From: Tulasnella sp. 424
Lineage: Eukaryota; Basidiomycota; Agaricomycetes; Cantharellales; Tulasnellaceae
Assembly (NCBI GenBank): GCA_019633425.1
Contig: WSUB01000003.1
Location: 3,480-67,479, forward strand
DNA: 64,000 nt
Direction of reading: 5' to 3'
The notes below the pieces were generated by a model. The model ran no database searches, was not told where the DNA came from, and saw only the letters and a program-made list of their open reading frames with translations. The position numbers were made by a program, and so were the translations under genes. Within the stretch, counting starts at the first letter, position 1, and each line of letters starts with the position of its first letter. Shown here piece after piece: positions 11,781-23,364 of the stretch.

Positions 11781-13515
11781 CTATGCAAAATACATGAGAG
11801 TGTTCTTCTTCTTGCTTTGGACTATAAACCAAGCATGTTAATCTCCAGACTGACCAGATCTGCTCCTTGAGACAAGGGGTAATCTCACCTTCCGCGATTC
11901 CACTTAGATAGTGTTCGTGGTTCAATTTCGAGGCACCTTCTCGTAGCGCAATCATACCCGCCTCAACACAAACGGCCTTCAACTGCGCACCGTTGAACTC
12001 GTCTGTTGACCGAGCGAGTTCTTCAAAGTTGACGCCAGGGGCAAGAGTCATCTTTCGACTGTGAATTTCCAGAATACGTGCTCGGGCGCTTTCGTTGGGT
12101 AATGGGAATTCAATCTTGCGATCCAGACGACCTGACCGAAGCAAAGCGGGATCGAGAATGTCTATTCGATTGGTGGCAGCGATGACCTAAAAATGAGGGT
12201 TCAGCAAACTGTGACGGATGCCACTCCTGGAACAAGAAAGCAGACCTTGATGCGCTCGTCACTGCTGAAACCATCGAGTTGGTTGAGAAGTTCCAACATG
12301 GTTCGCTGAACCTCTCGATCACCGCTCTTGTCCGAGTCGAAACGTTTGGTACCGATTGCGTCCAATTCGTCGATGAAAATGATTGCGGGTGCCTTCTCCT
12401 TCGCCAGCTCGAAAGCGTCTCGGACAAGTTTTGCGCCATCACCAATGAACATCTGCACAAGTGAAGGTCCGGCGAGTTTGAGGTAGCAGGCGTTGGTCTG
12501 TGCTGCACAAGCACGGGCCAAAAGTGTCTTGCCAGTTCCTGTCGGTAGGTGTCAACACGACCCGGAGGAGGACAGCCTATCATCGACGAACCTGGTGGAC
12601 CATACATAAGACATCCCTTCGGTGGTCGGATTCCCAGCGTCTTGAACTTTTCTGCGTGCTTCATTGGTAGCACAATAGCTTCTACCAGCTCCTCAATCTG
12701 CTTGTCCAGTCCACCAATGTCTGTATATGTCTCCGTCGGGCGTTCGTCAACCTCCATTGCTTTCACTCTCGAGTCGTATTCTGCCGGTAACGTATCGAGA
12801 ATCAAGTAAGACTCCTTGTTGACGCCAATCAAATCTCCTGGTCTGAGTTTTTCTGCGGGGACGAGACCAATTAGAGGAAGGAATATTGTCTAAGCAAACC
12901 GTTAGCACCGCGTCACCCAACGAGGTAGCGATCCAAGCAAGCGTTACCTGTCGTGTGGAGGTTTTGATAACAGCGCATTTGCCTTTCCGCATCGAATCTA
13001 AGTCCTGATTTGCACCGTCCTCCTCGGCTTCGGGGTCCATATCGAGAATCTTAGGGTCGTCGAGCGTAAGCAAGCGGCATTTCCACACCAAGAACAGAAA
13101 CCCATACCTCCACTACATTCGCGACTAGATATGGCAGAACTTTGTTCTGCTTGATCTTTTCAGCGTTCTCTCTCACTTTCTCTTTCATTGCTGCCTGCTC
13201 ATGCTGTAGCCTCAGCGTCTCTGACCGCATAACCTACCCAAGAGAGACTATTAGTCAGGCTTGAAATTATTCGATATGTCTAGGAAAACGTACTTTAACA
13301 TCGTTATCAATAAGACGCATTCTTGTCGTAATTTCGTCTGTGCTAGCGGCCTTGACTTCATCAGGAATGTCGTCCCAAGTTTCCTCCACTGGTTGATCGG
13401 AGGTGGTGTCCATGGCTTGCGGGGCGGGAGTGCTTGACTGAGGTGCGGCTGACTGAGAGCCGTCTGCTGGCTTGTTGGGATCTGAAGGAGGTTGGGTTGG
13501 TGCTTGAGAAGACAT
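11781..13515 (-). CDS. RPT5: 26S proteasome regulatory ATPase Rpt5
   Basis: Seven exons: 13515-13294, 13233-13108, 13049-12948, 12889-12592, 12538-12246, 12186-11889 and 11821-11781, giving 459 aa against about 439 in human PSMC3. Rpt5 is one of six AAA ATPases that unfold substrates at the base of the 19S particle. The order is a Pro/Ser-rich N-terminus, a coiled coil, the OB region with [11 protein letters not shown], Walker A GPPGTGKT (about 247-254), Walker [12 protein letters not shown] and sensor ATNR. The DNA-level joins restore family sequence exactly. The C-terminus is MYFA: the usual HbYX tail (YYA or FYA) here has Phe in place of the Tyr. The N-terminus is longer than in animals. 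Confidence 0.97.
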
Positions 13516-13837
13516 GGCGAATAGTGCGGTTCGTGTAGGAAAGGTGCAGTTGGTCGTCGCAGGCACTTCGCGTCGACGCGCGTCCTTTGGCTTGGTTTGG
13601 TCCAGGGTCTGTTTGTTGACACGGGATCTGTTCGACCGCCCCCAAGAAATGATATTTCGCGTCAAGCAAACGGAATAATATTAATCAAAAGTGAGTGCAT
13701 AACCAATAATAACCAGAACGAAGTAAGTCCATACAAACACGAATGCATAAACATGATAAAGAAGAAAGAACAGGGAGATGAACCAAATACTAATGCTACA
13801 ACGGGAGCGATCCAGGTTGTTCAACGAGACAAAAAGA
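13516..13837. other. intergenic upstream of RPT5
   Basis: 322 bases between the RPT5 start and the 3' end of the next leftward gene. It is AT-richer than its surroundings on the right half. No gene or clear TATA box recognised. Confidence 0.5.
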
Positions 13838-16800
13838 TTATACGACAGGCGCAGTCGTTGGAGGTGATGACCGTCCGATTTTTGGCGGAACAGGCTTGTC
13901 TTTGAAAGCAAGAAGGTCGTACAGTGAGGCTATTTGATCTCCCTGAGTGAGGTATCACGGTCAGCGTTCTGAAGGCACTCTCCAATTCCCTCGGACGCAC
14001 CTTTTGTTCCAGGATATCAATTACTTCGCGCAAATGTTCAGCCAAGACGTTACGCTTGGCTACATTCGATGCGGCGTCCATCAAGGCATACTGCTCAGCG
14101 AGCTCCACATAAATAGACTTGTGATGAGTGAACTCGTCTTCGAGTTCGCGAACAACCCGAGCCAGAACTGTCTGTGGAGGAAGTCGATCGACATCAACAT
14201 CGGCCAGGTCTCCGTCCCTCGAAGCAGTTCGAGTGGGACGCCTCTTAAGGAACGTAGCAAGCCACTCTTCATGCTGAGCCTCCGAACGATCCTTGCGTCT
14301 CCTATGGCATTTGGTGCAAGTGCTTTCATCATGGTTCGTTTGGCCGAAGAAAAGCCTCTCAGCTTGCTTGCTTCGCAAATGCGGCACAGGAGGAGCGCCG
14401 CCAGTCTGGGTCGGAGGCGAGGAATGATGTCGCGTGAGTCTACTTCCCGGCCGTCCACTGTACACATGCTTGGCAGGACGGGCTGAAGTTGTTGAGCCAG
14501 GATCACTGCCGGCGCGGGACTGGTTCGGATCCTATGACGGGGTCAGGCTTTTAAAGTCTCCGTGCATGGTGGAAAAGACTTACGAAGCTTTGTGTATCCC
14601 CATCGCCCTCGCCAAACTGGTTTACGGACATGGATCGTTCTGACCGCCGATCCTCCACATCAGCCTCCAGCCGTTGTAGTTCTGCTGCCTATTAATACGG
14701 GTCAATATAGCCCGTTCCGGTATTTCAGAATTATCGCCGCTTACCGAAATAAACCGCCGTGAGCCTGGAGGGACGGGTCTGCCCAAACTTGAGGTGGTCG
14801 CGGCATCATCTCCAGGATCGGGACTTCGTCCACCATCTCCCCTCAAATTAGACATCCTTGATGGCGCCCGTCTGACTGGTTCCGGTGGCGCTCGGACTTG
14901 ACCAAACATTGGTGAAGGTGCTCTTGAGCTCAGCCTGGAAGCCGACCGAACAGTGGTTCCGTTCGATCCTGACCTTGGTCGACCAAATCGTTGCTGATGT
15001 GACGGCACAGCCTCGGGTTCGAGAGGTTGAGTGATTTCGCCTGCAGTATACTCTATTGTCGGTTCGCGAACGGCAATCCTGACGGTATGCCTGGGTTGCT
15101 CCTCGAACCGCTCGCGCCTTGCGTCGTAATCATGCTCGGTTTGGATCTCCTCTTGCGTCTGATCTTGAGCCGGTGGGGAATATTGACGGTTTGGCTGGGA
15201 CTGATACTGGTGATGGCCATAACCATCATGGGCCTGAGACTCGTCCTCCTCATCCTCGTTGGTCGCTTCGCGAACTGTGCTGAGCTCTCCAGGATGCAGA
15301 CTGGCGCGACTAAGCATCTCCTCGGCCTCTTTAGCTCGTCTTCGTTCCCTGAGGCCTTCGTCGATGATTGCACGCAGACGGTCGACCTCGGCCGCAAGTT
15401 CGTCCACTTGTTCGTGGGCCTCTTCAACTTCAAGCAGCTTGCTCTGTAGTGCAAGTGCGTCCCGCTCACGAATCTGACGAAGCTCCTGTAGATCGCGCTG
15501 TCGTTCCTCCAGCTCCTTAGTCATCCGTCCGATGTGTGCACGCAGAGTGTTGACAAGCGTTTCGAGAGCTAACGTCGAGGATTAGATTGAATTCGGCGGA
15601 GACGAATGTGATACTAACCTTCTTTCTGTTCGACAACCTCGTCGTAACGAGCCTTCCAGAACTCGGCCGTGTGGGACCCTTCGGCATCTACAGGAACTTC
15701 TCGACGCTTGCCCTTGCGGTCATAGAGGTCGTCGGGGCTTGCTGCACGACTCCTTTCGAGCTCCTCTACTAGTCTGGTACGCTCCCGGTGAACTTCCTCC
15801 TTGCATTCTTCGAGCTCTCTCTCCAACTCCTTCACCCGACGACGAGATGTGGCATTCTCCCGTTCGACTTCGCGAAGGCGTGCAGCCAATTCCTCAACAG
15901 CGGCGTTAAACTGTTTGCCTTGAAAATGCAAAAATTGTAAGCACTTTCTACCTCAACGACGCTGGTAACTTACTATTGGGCCGAGTTTGGGGATCCGCTG
16001 CAAGGTATCCAAGACGATCTTTGAGAGGTGTGTCGACTGCGTTGGTGATTCCAGTCACGTCCGGAAGCTGAACCTTGCCCATTGGTGTGGGGATCGTCGG
16101 TACCGTCGCTGCCCTTCTTAGTCGCGCTGCGGACAAATCCGCTGTTCGGTTCGGTGCATCTAAAAGAGGGTGACGACGGGCGCGTTGGTTCGCTTCATCC
16201 CATGCAGGTGGTTGACCGCGGCCGCCCTCGGTGTCTCTTGCAACCGCTCTGGCCGCTTTTCCGAACCTGTTCAGGTTGGAGGTGGACGGCTCAGCTGGTG
16301 GAGGTGATGCCCTGCTTGTGGAAGGGAGTGCGGTTCGTGTCCGGGGAGAATGAGCTGGGGAAAATGCTTGGCGACGAGGGCTGAAGGGACCATAGCGTTG
16401 GCTGTCGTCCGCGACACGCTCCATGGCATCAGAAAGCTTAGGTCGGGCAGGCGGAGATGGCGGTTCACTCCTACGGAAGCTTGTGCCATCGGATTCTGGA
16501 TGAGAAATGGTATCATCGTCGCGGGGGTGATTTCGCGGAATGCGACTATTGGATTGTGGTACTGGGGGGATGTTGTTGAATTGAAGATGACCTGCTTCCA
16601 CAGCGCGGTCGATTTCGTTTGTATCGTCAACGATGACAGGATCAAAGGTAGGTTGTGACGCAAAGCTCTGTCGGGGTTGCGTAAAAATACGGGTTAGCTC
16701 GGGGTGATGTTGAGGCGCTGAGCAAAAAGGCACTTACTTGTACGTGTGTTTCGCGGGATTTGTTCGATTGTCGACTACGGTTTGCATGGCCTGCATGAGC

Positions 16801-17349
16801 CCGCCTGCTACGTGGTGTACCGTCGTCGAACATGCTCATGTGAGGTCTATTGTCGAGTAGACGATCGAGCCTGCGATCTGGGTCGTATTCCCTTCCTTCT
16901 CTGGTCAAGTCGGGAAGGCCACCAAGACCCGCGTTGAAGGTAACTGCAGAACGATGATGCCCAGTTGTCGAGACCGTCTCTCCGCCAATGCCGTAGGATT
17001 CATCTTCTGGCCCATATGAGGCGAATGCAGCGGAAGGTTTTGATCGTCGGGGAGGGAATGTTGGATGTCGCATGGCGGACCCTTCCTCTTCTGGAACAAA
17101 ATCGTACTCGTTTTGCGACCGAGCAAAGGAAGAGTATGGATCGAATGGCAGAGGAGAGTGGGGACCTTGACGAGGATACTCGATAGAGTAATCATGTTCG
17201 TTATCGGTTGACGGAGGAGCGAGAGAAAGCTCGTCGAGACCCATACGGATGGCGGCTTCCATGCCTAGTCTGTCCTCCTCCTGGCGGTCGGCTCCTATCC
17301 GATACTGAGACCCCTCATCGTCGTAGCTGAGACTTTCCCGACGGTACAT
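13838..17349 (-). CDS. Cep57/Ppc89-type spindle pole protein, 1056 aa
   Basis: Seven exons: 17349-16738, 16667-15974, 15918-15619, 15568-14745, 14688-14584, 14531-14001 and 13942-13838. The N-terminal 400 residues are low-complexity and Arg/Ser/Pro-rich. Long coiled coils follow (VEELAARLREVERE, LERELEECKEEVHRE, MTKELEERQRDLQEL). A second disordered stretch leads to a C-terminal Cep57-type microtubule-binding region: HDESTCTKCHRRR, then LARVVRELEDEFTHHKSIY and GDQIASLYDLLAFKDKPVP. In fission yeast the family member Ppc89 is a spindle pole body scaffold, so a structural role there is inferred. The start is the first ATG of the frame conserved with the repeats; the frame is open further upstream. 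It is divergent to the CTK2-like gene, 209 bp away. Confidence 0.85.
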
Positions 17350-17479
17350 AGCGGGTTGAGATGTAGCGCGGAGGGGGGGGGGAGGGCAAGAAAGAGAACA
17401 AGGCGCGGGTGAGGGGATGGGGAGAACGACGTTGAGTGAGCGAGGTGTTTGGTCCAAAATCGATGTTTTCGCGACTTCT

Positions 17480-17492
17480 CACGTGTCACGTG
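17480..17492. promoter_or_regulatory. double CACGTG E-box in divergent promoter
   Basis: Two CACGTG palindromes (17480-17485 and 17487-17492) one base apart lie in the 209-bp interval shared by the spindle-pole gene and the CTK2-like gene. The right one continues as CACGTGATCA, the same ten bases found upstream of the lipase gene. Binding by a bHLH factor is inferred. Confidence 0.5.
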
Positions 17493-17558
17493 ATCAACAG
17501 CTCCTCCACCTGCTTCCAGCACCACCCGCTACTGAGAAACCCTAGACAGCGCATCAAC

Positions 17559-19124
17559 ATGCTAGGTGAGTTTGGGATCGATTTTTACTGGATGTGGTAG
17601 CTTATCGCTCTCACCTCAGGGGGCTCCGAGCTAGCATCCACTCCGGCAAAGACCCGGTACCACCAGCCATATTTCACTCCAATGGAGGTGGCTTACCTGA
17701 CGGAGAAACAACGCGGAAAGCTTTCTGAAACTCAGGGAGACAGATTGCGGCAACAGGCTATGTCTCTGATCGAATGTGTGGGCACTCAAATGGGATTGTA
17801 AGCCCCTTGCTCCACTCTCGCCACCTGAAAACCTCTTGACCTGGTCATACAGTCCAAGGAAAACTATTGCCACGGCACAAACCTTATACCATCGCTTTCA
17901 TCTATTCTTCCCTATGAAGGATTTTTTGCCCCATGTAAGACCGCCTGTCGTGTTTTTCATTAGCCCTTGACCCATTATCACCCCAGGAGGTCTCCATGGC
18001 CTGCATGTACGTCGCAACCAAGCTACACGACACCCTCAAGAAGCCCAGAGATATTCTCATGGCCTCCTATGCGGTCCGCTTTCCTGAACTAGCTGCGAAA
18101 ATCAGAGTGGTGGGAGGGGAAGTCGAAATGGATCACAACGTGGTCGAAACAGATAGGAAGAGGATCATTGCTATTGAGCGCCTCGTCTTGGAAATGATCT
18201 GCTTCAACTTCAATACTCGCCTGTCCTTTTCGTTTGTGATCAAACTGGGGAAAGTCCTTGGAGGTAGGCCACGTGCAGAAAGTGTTCCCGCCTGGAGGCT
18301 GAGTTTACCTACCCTGTAGCAACAAAAGACCTCATCAAATTAGCATGGCATCTCGCTGTCGACAGGTAAGAGCCGTTTCCAATAAAAACTCATCACATTG
18401 ATTAACCCTGCAAGCTCCTCTTAGTCACCGAACTCTTGTTCCGTTGATGTACCCACCACATACGATCGCCCTGGCCTGTCTCTATCTCGGCGCCTTGCTG
18501 ACTTCGTTTGAATCGCCCGCCATTCCGGCACCCGACGGCTCGATGTACCGAACCTCCCACGAACTCGCGGCGTTGTTAGGCGAAAACGGTCAATGGGAAA
18601 CCACGTACCAAGCGCATGTTGAAGACCTCGAAGGTATGGTGTTTTCGTCCCTTTCTGGCTGGCACCGTCACTGAGCAGCCTTGCTACTTTGATTACTTGT
18701 TTTCTCTGCGTTAGATATTGTCCACATCCTAATCGACCTCCTCCAAACCATGTCTTCCAACTTCCCAAGTTCGGTCAATGCCTCTCCCAACACGCCCTCG
18801 TCCCCGTCTCCTTACTCCTATCACCCATTCAATCCAAACAACCTGCCTCAATCGTCCATACCGTTCTCACCGTCAGCCTCGGCGGCTTCTCTCCTCTCAT
18901 CAAGCACTTCGCTAACTCGCCTGAAAATCGCTCTTAAGGAACGGGAGCACGAACCTCGAGAACGGATGCCGTTGAGCCAAACTGACCCGACAGCCGGGCT
19001 GACTCCAGGTAGTGGAGATGGAGAAGTAGTGTCTGCAGGAGGTGGAGCGGGGTTGGGCAAGAACGAGGGAACAGTTCGATTCCTCTTCGGTCCTCCCGGA
19101 TCAGGTACTCCAGGGCTTTCTTAA
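17559..19124 (+). CDS. CTK2: CTD-kinase cyclin subunit, CTK2-like
   Basis: Seven exons: 17559-17565, 17620-17797, 17853-17934, 17987-18263, 18320-18365, 18425-18633 and 18715-19124, giving 313 aa. The first exon is only ATGCTAG. The two cyclin folds are visible: YFTPMEVAYL, TIATAQTLYHRFHLFF, ACMYVATKLHDTLKKPRDI with the cyclin K/E pair, RLVLEMICFNFN, then LAWHLAVDSH and ALACLYLGALL. The C-terminus is Ser/Pro-rich. The pattern fits the beta subunit of the CTDK-I kinase that phosphorylates the RNA polymerase II tail. A cyclin K/T label is the alternative. The stop at 19124 could be bypassed by a further intron, but nothing demands it. Confidence 0.82.
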
Positions 19125-19206
19125 TTGTCGTTGGCAAGGTCCTCGGCAAGATCCTCGCGCTCATCAGTATGTATACATTTTTCCCATTTCCGACTGTAAT
19201 GAATGC

Positions 19207-20730
19207 CTATGCTACCGAAACCTTCCGACCAACGTGCTCCCTTGCCCACTGGGCGGTCTCTACACGAGCGTTAACGAGGGGATCCAGCTTTGGTAGTACC
19301 CAAGACTCTTTGTCTTCTGACTCCTCGTGAATCTCTGGAGGGTAAATGGCCATTGACGCGAGCGACAAATAGGAATGGAACGGGTCTAACGCAGGTGGCA
19401 ATTAGTCACGAGGACCGCCTCTTCGCAGAGTCTTAACATACCTGGAGTTTCATCCGGAAATTTCGCAATTCCTCCAAACTTGAACTGGCATGCTGCCAAA
19501 AATTCAGCATTCTCTTTCTTGTCGACTAAATCCCCGGCACCAAGAATCTTGCAAGTCAAACGAACGCTTAGGTGTATGTCCTTCGAATCTCGAAGCCCAA
19601 GAGGTGCTTACATTCAACGCAGCACCACACCAAAAGCTATAGCAAGCATCCTGAGTCTTTTCTGTTCTGCCTTGGAATCCCCCAGTTTGGCGTTGCGTCA
19701 GCCATCTTATGCTTCTCTCCTTCTCGGCCTCGGATAGCTGTGCTTGAGGGTAGCTCGCAGAAGCCAGTGCCAGGCTGGCGATACAACAGTATGTGGATCC
19801 GCCTTGAGCCTCATTTCCTGGGGTCTGACCGTAGCCTCCTTCATAACTCTACGACGTGAAGTCAGTGATTATACTTGAATAACCATGCCATGATACGAGA
19901 CTCACCCGACAGCCCCGAACAAAATCGATCGCCTTGGGCACATCGAAACCGGACCAATCATTCAACAAGGAGCTCACAATAAACGCGCAATATACTAGTC
20001 GAACATCGGATTCACCCCATCCTGGAGTCGGGGTAAAGCTTCGCAATACGTGGTTGTTAATACGTTCGATTCGGGATAGGACAATCTAACCACCGAAACC
20101 CACCTGCCATCCTCTTTCTGAGCTGCACGCAAACACTTCAATATCCCATCTCTGTCAAGCTTGTTGAAGTCGTCGCGTAATATTGAGAGAGAGATCAAGG
20201 CAGTATATGTCATAACCAGGTGAGGCTGATCGTAACTGGACGCGGAGTTGGGCTGACGAGAATCCGGTCAGCATCTGCTTCACCTCTAAACCCAGTGTAT
20301 ATCGGATTACAGTTTCGCTGCCAGTAACCCCTCCGATAGCCGTGGATGGACCCGGTCTAAATCCAGTCCCATGTTCTCCTGCTTTGAGATGAAGCTCAGA
20401 TGAGTGAAGATATCCACCCGCTAAGCGAACCAAGGCAAGTCGTACAGATCTGCTGATTCCAAATCCATTGTCTCCATTCTTCACGCTCACTCTCTTTGAC
20501 TTTGCTGTCCAGCATTCCTAGTATATCCAACATATTTATGCAATAGAACGCTAACGTGAGACTGTAAGGTGGTGTCGGCAGTGCTGTCAATGATATGGGT
20601 CTGGTGGGAAAAGGGATGCCTACCGAGCTGTCTCCGCCTCGATCTGGCCCATTCCAAGTCCGCTTAAACATCTTAGAGCGTGAGCGGCGTGTCGATTTCG
20701 TATTAATGGGGGTAGTCGGGCTGCCTCCAT
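19207..20730 (-). CDS. CDC43: protein geranylgeranyltransferase type I beta subunit
   Basis: Eight exons: 20730-20624, 20561-20446, 20381-20311, 20252-20104, 20038-19906, 19848-19612, 19547-19442 and 19385-19207, giving 365 aa, close to human PGGT1B. The enzyme attaches geranylgeranyl to CaaL proteins such as Rho GTPases. Seen in order: SGLGMGQIEAET, LTLAFYCINMLDILGML, GFRPGP, PHLVMTYTALISLSILRDD, LRAAQKEDGS, DVRLVYCAFIVSSLLNDWSG, YGQTPGNEAQGGSTYC, TGGFQGRTEKTQDACYSFW (zinc ligands D and C), and FHSYLSLASMA with the third ligand His. It converges on the CTK2-like gene with 82 bp between stops. Confidence 0.93.
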
Positions 20731-20777
20731 TGGCGCGGTTCAGGGGAAGTTGAGGCTGTAAAGAGCAAGATAGATGT

Positions 20778-20783
20778 CACGTG
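20778..20783. promoter_or_regulatory. CACGTG E-box upstream of CDC43
   Basis: One CACGTG palindrome 48 bp upstream of the CDC43 start, in the 161-bp gap to the lipase 3' end. The same motif occurs in two neighbouring promoters. Confidence 0.4.
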
Positions 20784-20891
20784 TTGGATATGAAAGATCC
20801 CGGACCGTCCACCGAGGCCAGCAAACGATCAAATCCACGTTATAATGAAAATTCCACGGCTTTCGGATTAAGACGTATAATAAGATGGAAA

Positions 20892-22897
20892 TTACAGTCC
20901 CTCATCGTACAGCTTCCTAGTGAGTGCCATGTACAACCGTTCCAGATCAAACTTTCCTTCCTCCATCGGCTTCGGGGGTTGCGGCGTCCGCAATTCAATC
21001 AACTCTTCCTGGGGTTTCGACACTTTGGACGTCAAGATGTCTTCTGCCTTCCTATCCGACGTAGCTTTGGCCATGTGTTCCCCAATCCATGTCATCATCC
21101 CTGAAACGTCCTCATCGGAATCGCTGCCCGCCTTTTGCTTGTAGACTGCAATATCCTTAGCCGTATCAATGGCAGCCTTGACCTTCTCAGCAGCGGAGCC
21201 GGTCTCAGCAGCCTTCTCGGCTACGTTCGAGTCCGTCGTTTTGCTGCCACCACCGATCCAAGGTATTGGTATCCCCCACTTGGTCCAATCCACTCCGCTA
21301 ACCCAGCCCAAACCCCCAGCTGCACCAGCCAACTCGTATTGAGCTGAGAACCCACTCGCACCACGAATATCCCAATGATCAGCTCCTTCGACGATCCCAA
21401 GGAACTCTCCCCATTGAGCTGACGAGATGGGAACAAGACCGTCGTTTCCGAGTTCGTGGTGTGGTGGGTAACGGCCAATTTGAGATGTCGGCCACTTGTC
21501 GCCGTCTCGTCCATCACTCAATGACCGCGAGCTGGACGAATTGAGCGACTCCTGCTCTACTTCTTCGGACTTGTCTAGGATGAGTTTTGGTAGCCAGAGC
21601 GGGTGGAAGATGCTCATGCTGTCCACTCGTCCGGCGACAGAGAAGTACTTGACTCCTTCCACGTTGGGTGTTGCGGGGTTGAAAACATCGTTGAGGTACG
21701 ATGTGGTGAGGTTCGCGTAGGCCGGGGAGTCCACGTAGGAAAGGATGAGAGTGGTGATGGATTGAGGAAGTGTTCCGAGATATGTCAGAAAGGGTGACAG
21801 GGTGCTCAATGCAGGAGAGACGTCGGGACCCTTGGTAGATGCTTGAGACGAAGTGGATGAATGAGTGGACCGGGTCAAGAGTGGTGAGCTAAGGCTGTAT
21901 GGAATGTTGGGCCTTTGGGCAGACTTGACAACGTCTTGAAGCGCACCGATTCCGATATTATGCTGTGATCCAGACGATTATAAGTAAGACAAGAATCGAA
22001 AGAGAGTCCCGGAACTCACACTACACCAGTCCATGAATGGGCTCCCTCGATGAGGGGTCGCAATAGTCGTCAATGACAGGGGCGTATACTCCTTCGGTCG
22101 GATGTGGGTAATAAGCTGTCGACAATCAAGCCCACCCATGGAATGGCCGAACAAGTTGACTTCCTTCCCCTTTGCACGTTCTCGGAGCTTTTCATTTAAG
22201 ACTTTCGCCCTATCTTGAATGGAACCCGTCGCGGGAACACTCGTCACAATCACGTCGGCCTTGATCTTGTCTCGCAGGATTTCGAGGACTTCCGACCAAT
22301 ACTGTCTCTGGAAACTAGCTGGACCAATCACATCAAAGCCATAGAGACCTAAAGATGCGCGTAGAGACCAAGTCAAAAGGAAAGCCGCTTTTGCAACCTC
22401 TGCCTCTTGCACGCACCATGACACAGAACAATGGGATTCCGAGGTTTCCGGACCGGCTCAAATAAGGCGGGACTGCTCATCAACTGCTGAATCTCCGATG
22501 GCGGCCGAGTATCAACCTTGGTCGACGATTTCACCCTCTTCGATGTTTTGGGGTTCGGCTTCTCCGGATCCCCGTCGTCCCCCAACTCCGACGCTCGCCG
22601 ATCTTGCACACCCAACCAATCCACGACCCAGGACGCTGACACGGCAAAGAACGATCCCCAAGCGGTCCCCGAAAACATCAATACTGGCAAGTTGAACCGT
22701 AGTATTCGTGGCCACTTCCATGTCAGCCCGTGTATAATGGTCCACCGAATTGTTGGGGAGAATGCGGCCGACGAACCCAGGGGAGACGCTATGGGCTCAT
22801 GGGTTCGTCGGTTTGGGCGCAAAGCTGGGGAGAGGAGAGAGAGGAAGCGTCGTATGGAGTAGAGGATTTCGCTTGGTAGACAACTCAAGTAGCTCAT
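20892..22897 (-). CDS. alpha/beta-hydrolase lipase, 626 aa
   Basis: Three exons: 22897-22417, 22348-22020 and 21962-20892. The N-terminal third has hydrophobic stretches (ILRFNLPVLMFSGTAWGSFFAVS) and then an acidic/basic linker. The lipase core begins at NPIVLCHG, with GPASFQRQYW, the nucleophile elbow GHSMGG (Ser near residue 230), ATPHRGSPFMDWC, LGNDGLVPISSAQWG with the likely Asp, and GADHWDIRG with the likely His. This is a complete Ser-Asp-His triad. The family hydrolyses triacylglycerols or other esters; the true substrate is unknown. The N-terminal hydrophobic segment suggests membrane attachment. The start is the first ATG; the upstream leader is a CT-rich tract on the coding strand. 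Confidence 0.85.
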
Positions 22898-23364
22898 AAA
22901 GCGTCGCAACAGGAGGAGGAGGAAGAGGAGGTGGAGGAGAGGGTGGTGGTCCTGAACAGTGGGAGCGCGACGTCAGGACCCACGTGTGCACTCTCCACGT
23001 GATCAGTCAGCAGTGGTTCGACTTTCTAGCGCTTCAAAAAGATGGGGGAATGCTGCCACGTTGAAGGGACGCCCGTTGTAGATGGAGAAGAGAGATTGGA
23101 TAACAGATTAGAGAGCTAAGGAGCGGAGGGCAAGGTGTGGATGAAAAATACCAAACCAAGAAAAATAAAACATGGCGTGAAGGCATACGAGGGTGGGTCT
23201 TTCTACATATGTAACAAGACAAACGAAACCGTCCTCGACGTAAAAAAAATATTATATCAACCCCCAACCTCCCGTTCCTTTGGACTGACATCGCATCGCA
23301 TAATGCTTCCAAACTACAAAAAGTAGCAATCCCGGAGAGAGAAAGAAGATCGTGGTCAAGAAGA
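22898..23364. promoter_or_regulatory. lipase upstream region with two E-boxes and CT tract
   Basis: 467 bases between the lipase start and the VAP gene 3' end. A purine-rich run at 22910-22950 is pyrimidine-rich on the gene strand, as often seen at fungal start sites. CACGTG occurs at 22981-22986 and 22996-23001, the second extended to CACGTGATCA. No gene recognised. Confidence 0.45.

Noticed and set aside
15027..15449. 140-codon plus-strand frame
   Set aside because: It is antisense to a well-supported exon of the spindle-pole gene.
17350..17457. N-terminal extension of the spindle-pole protein
   Set aside because: The frame is open but begins at an ATG followed by promoter-like CT-rich sequence. 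The later ATG at 17349 fits better.
22518..22862. 114-codon plus-strand frame
   Set aside because: Antisense to the first lipase exon, whose frame carries the conserved domain.
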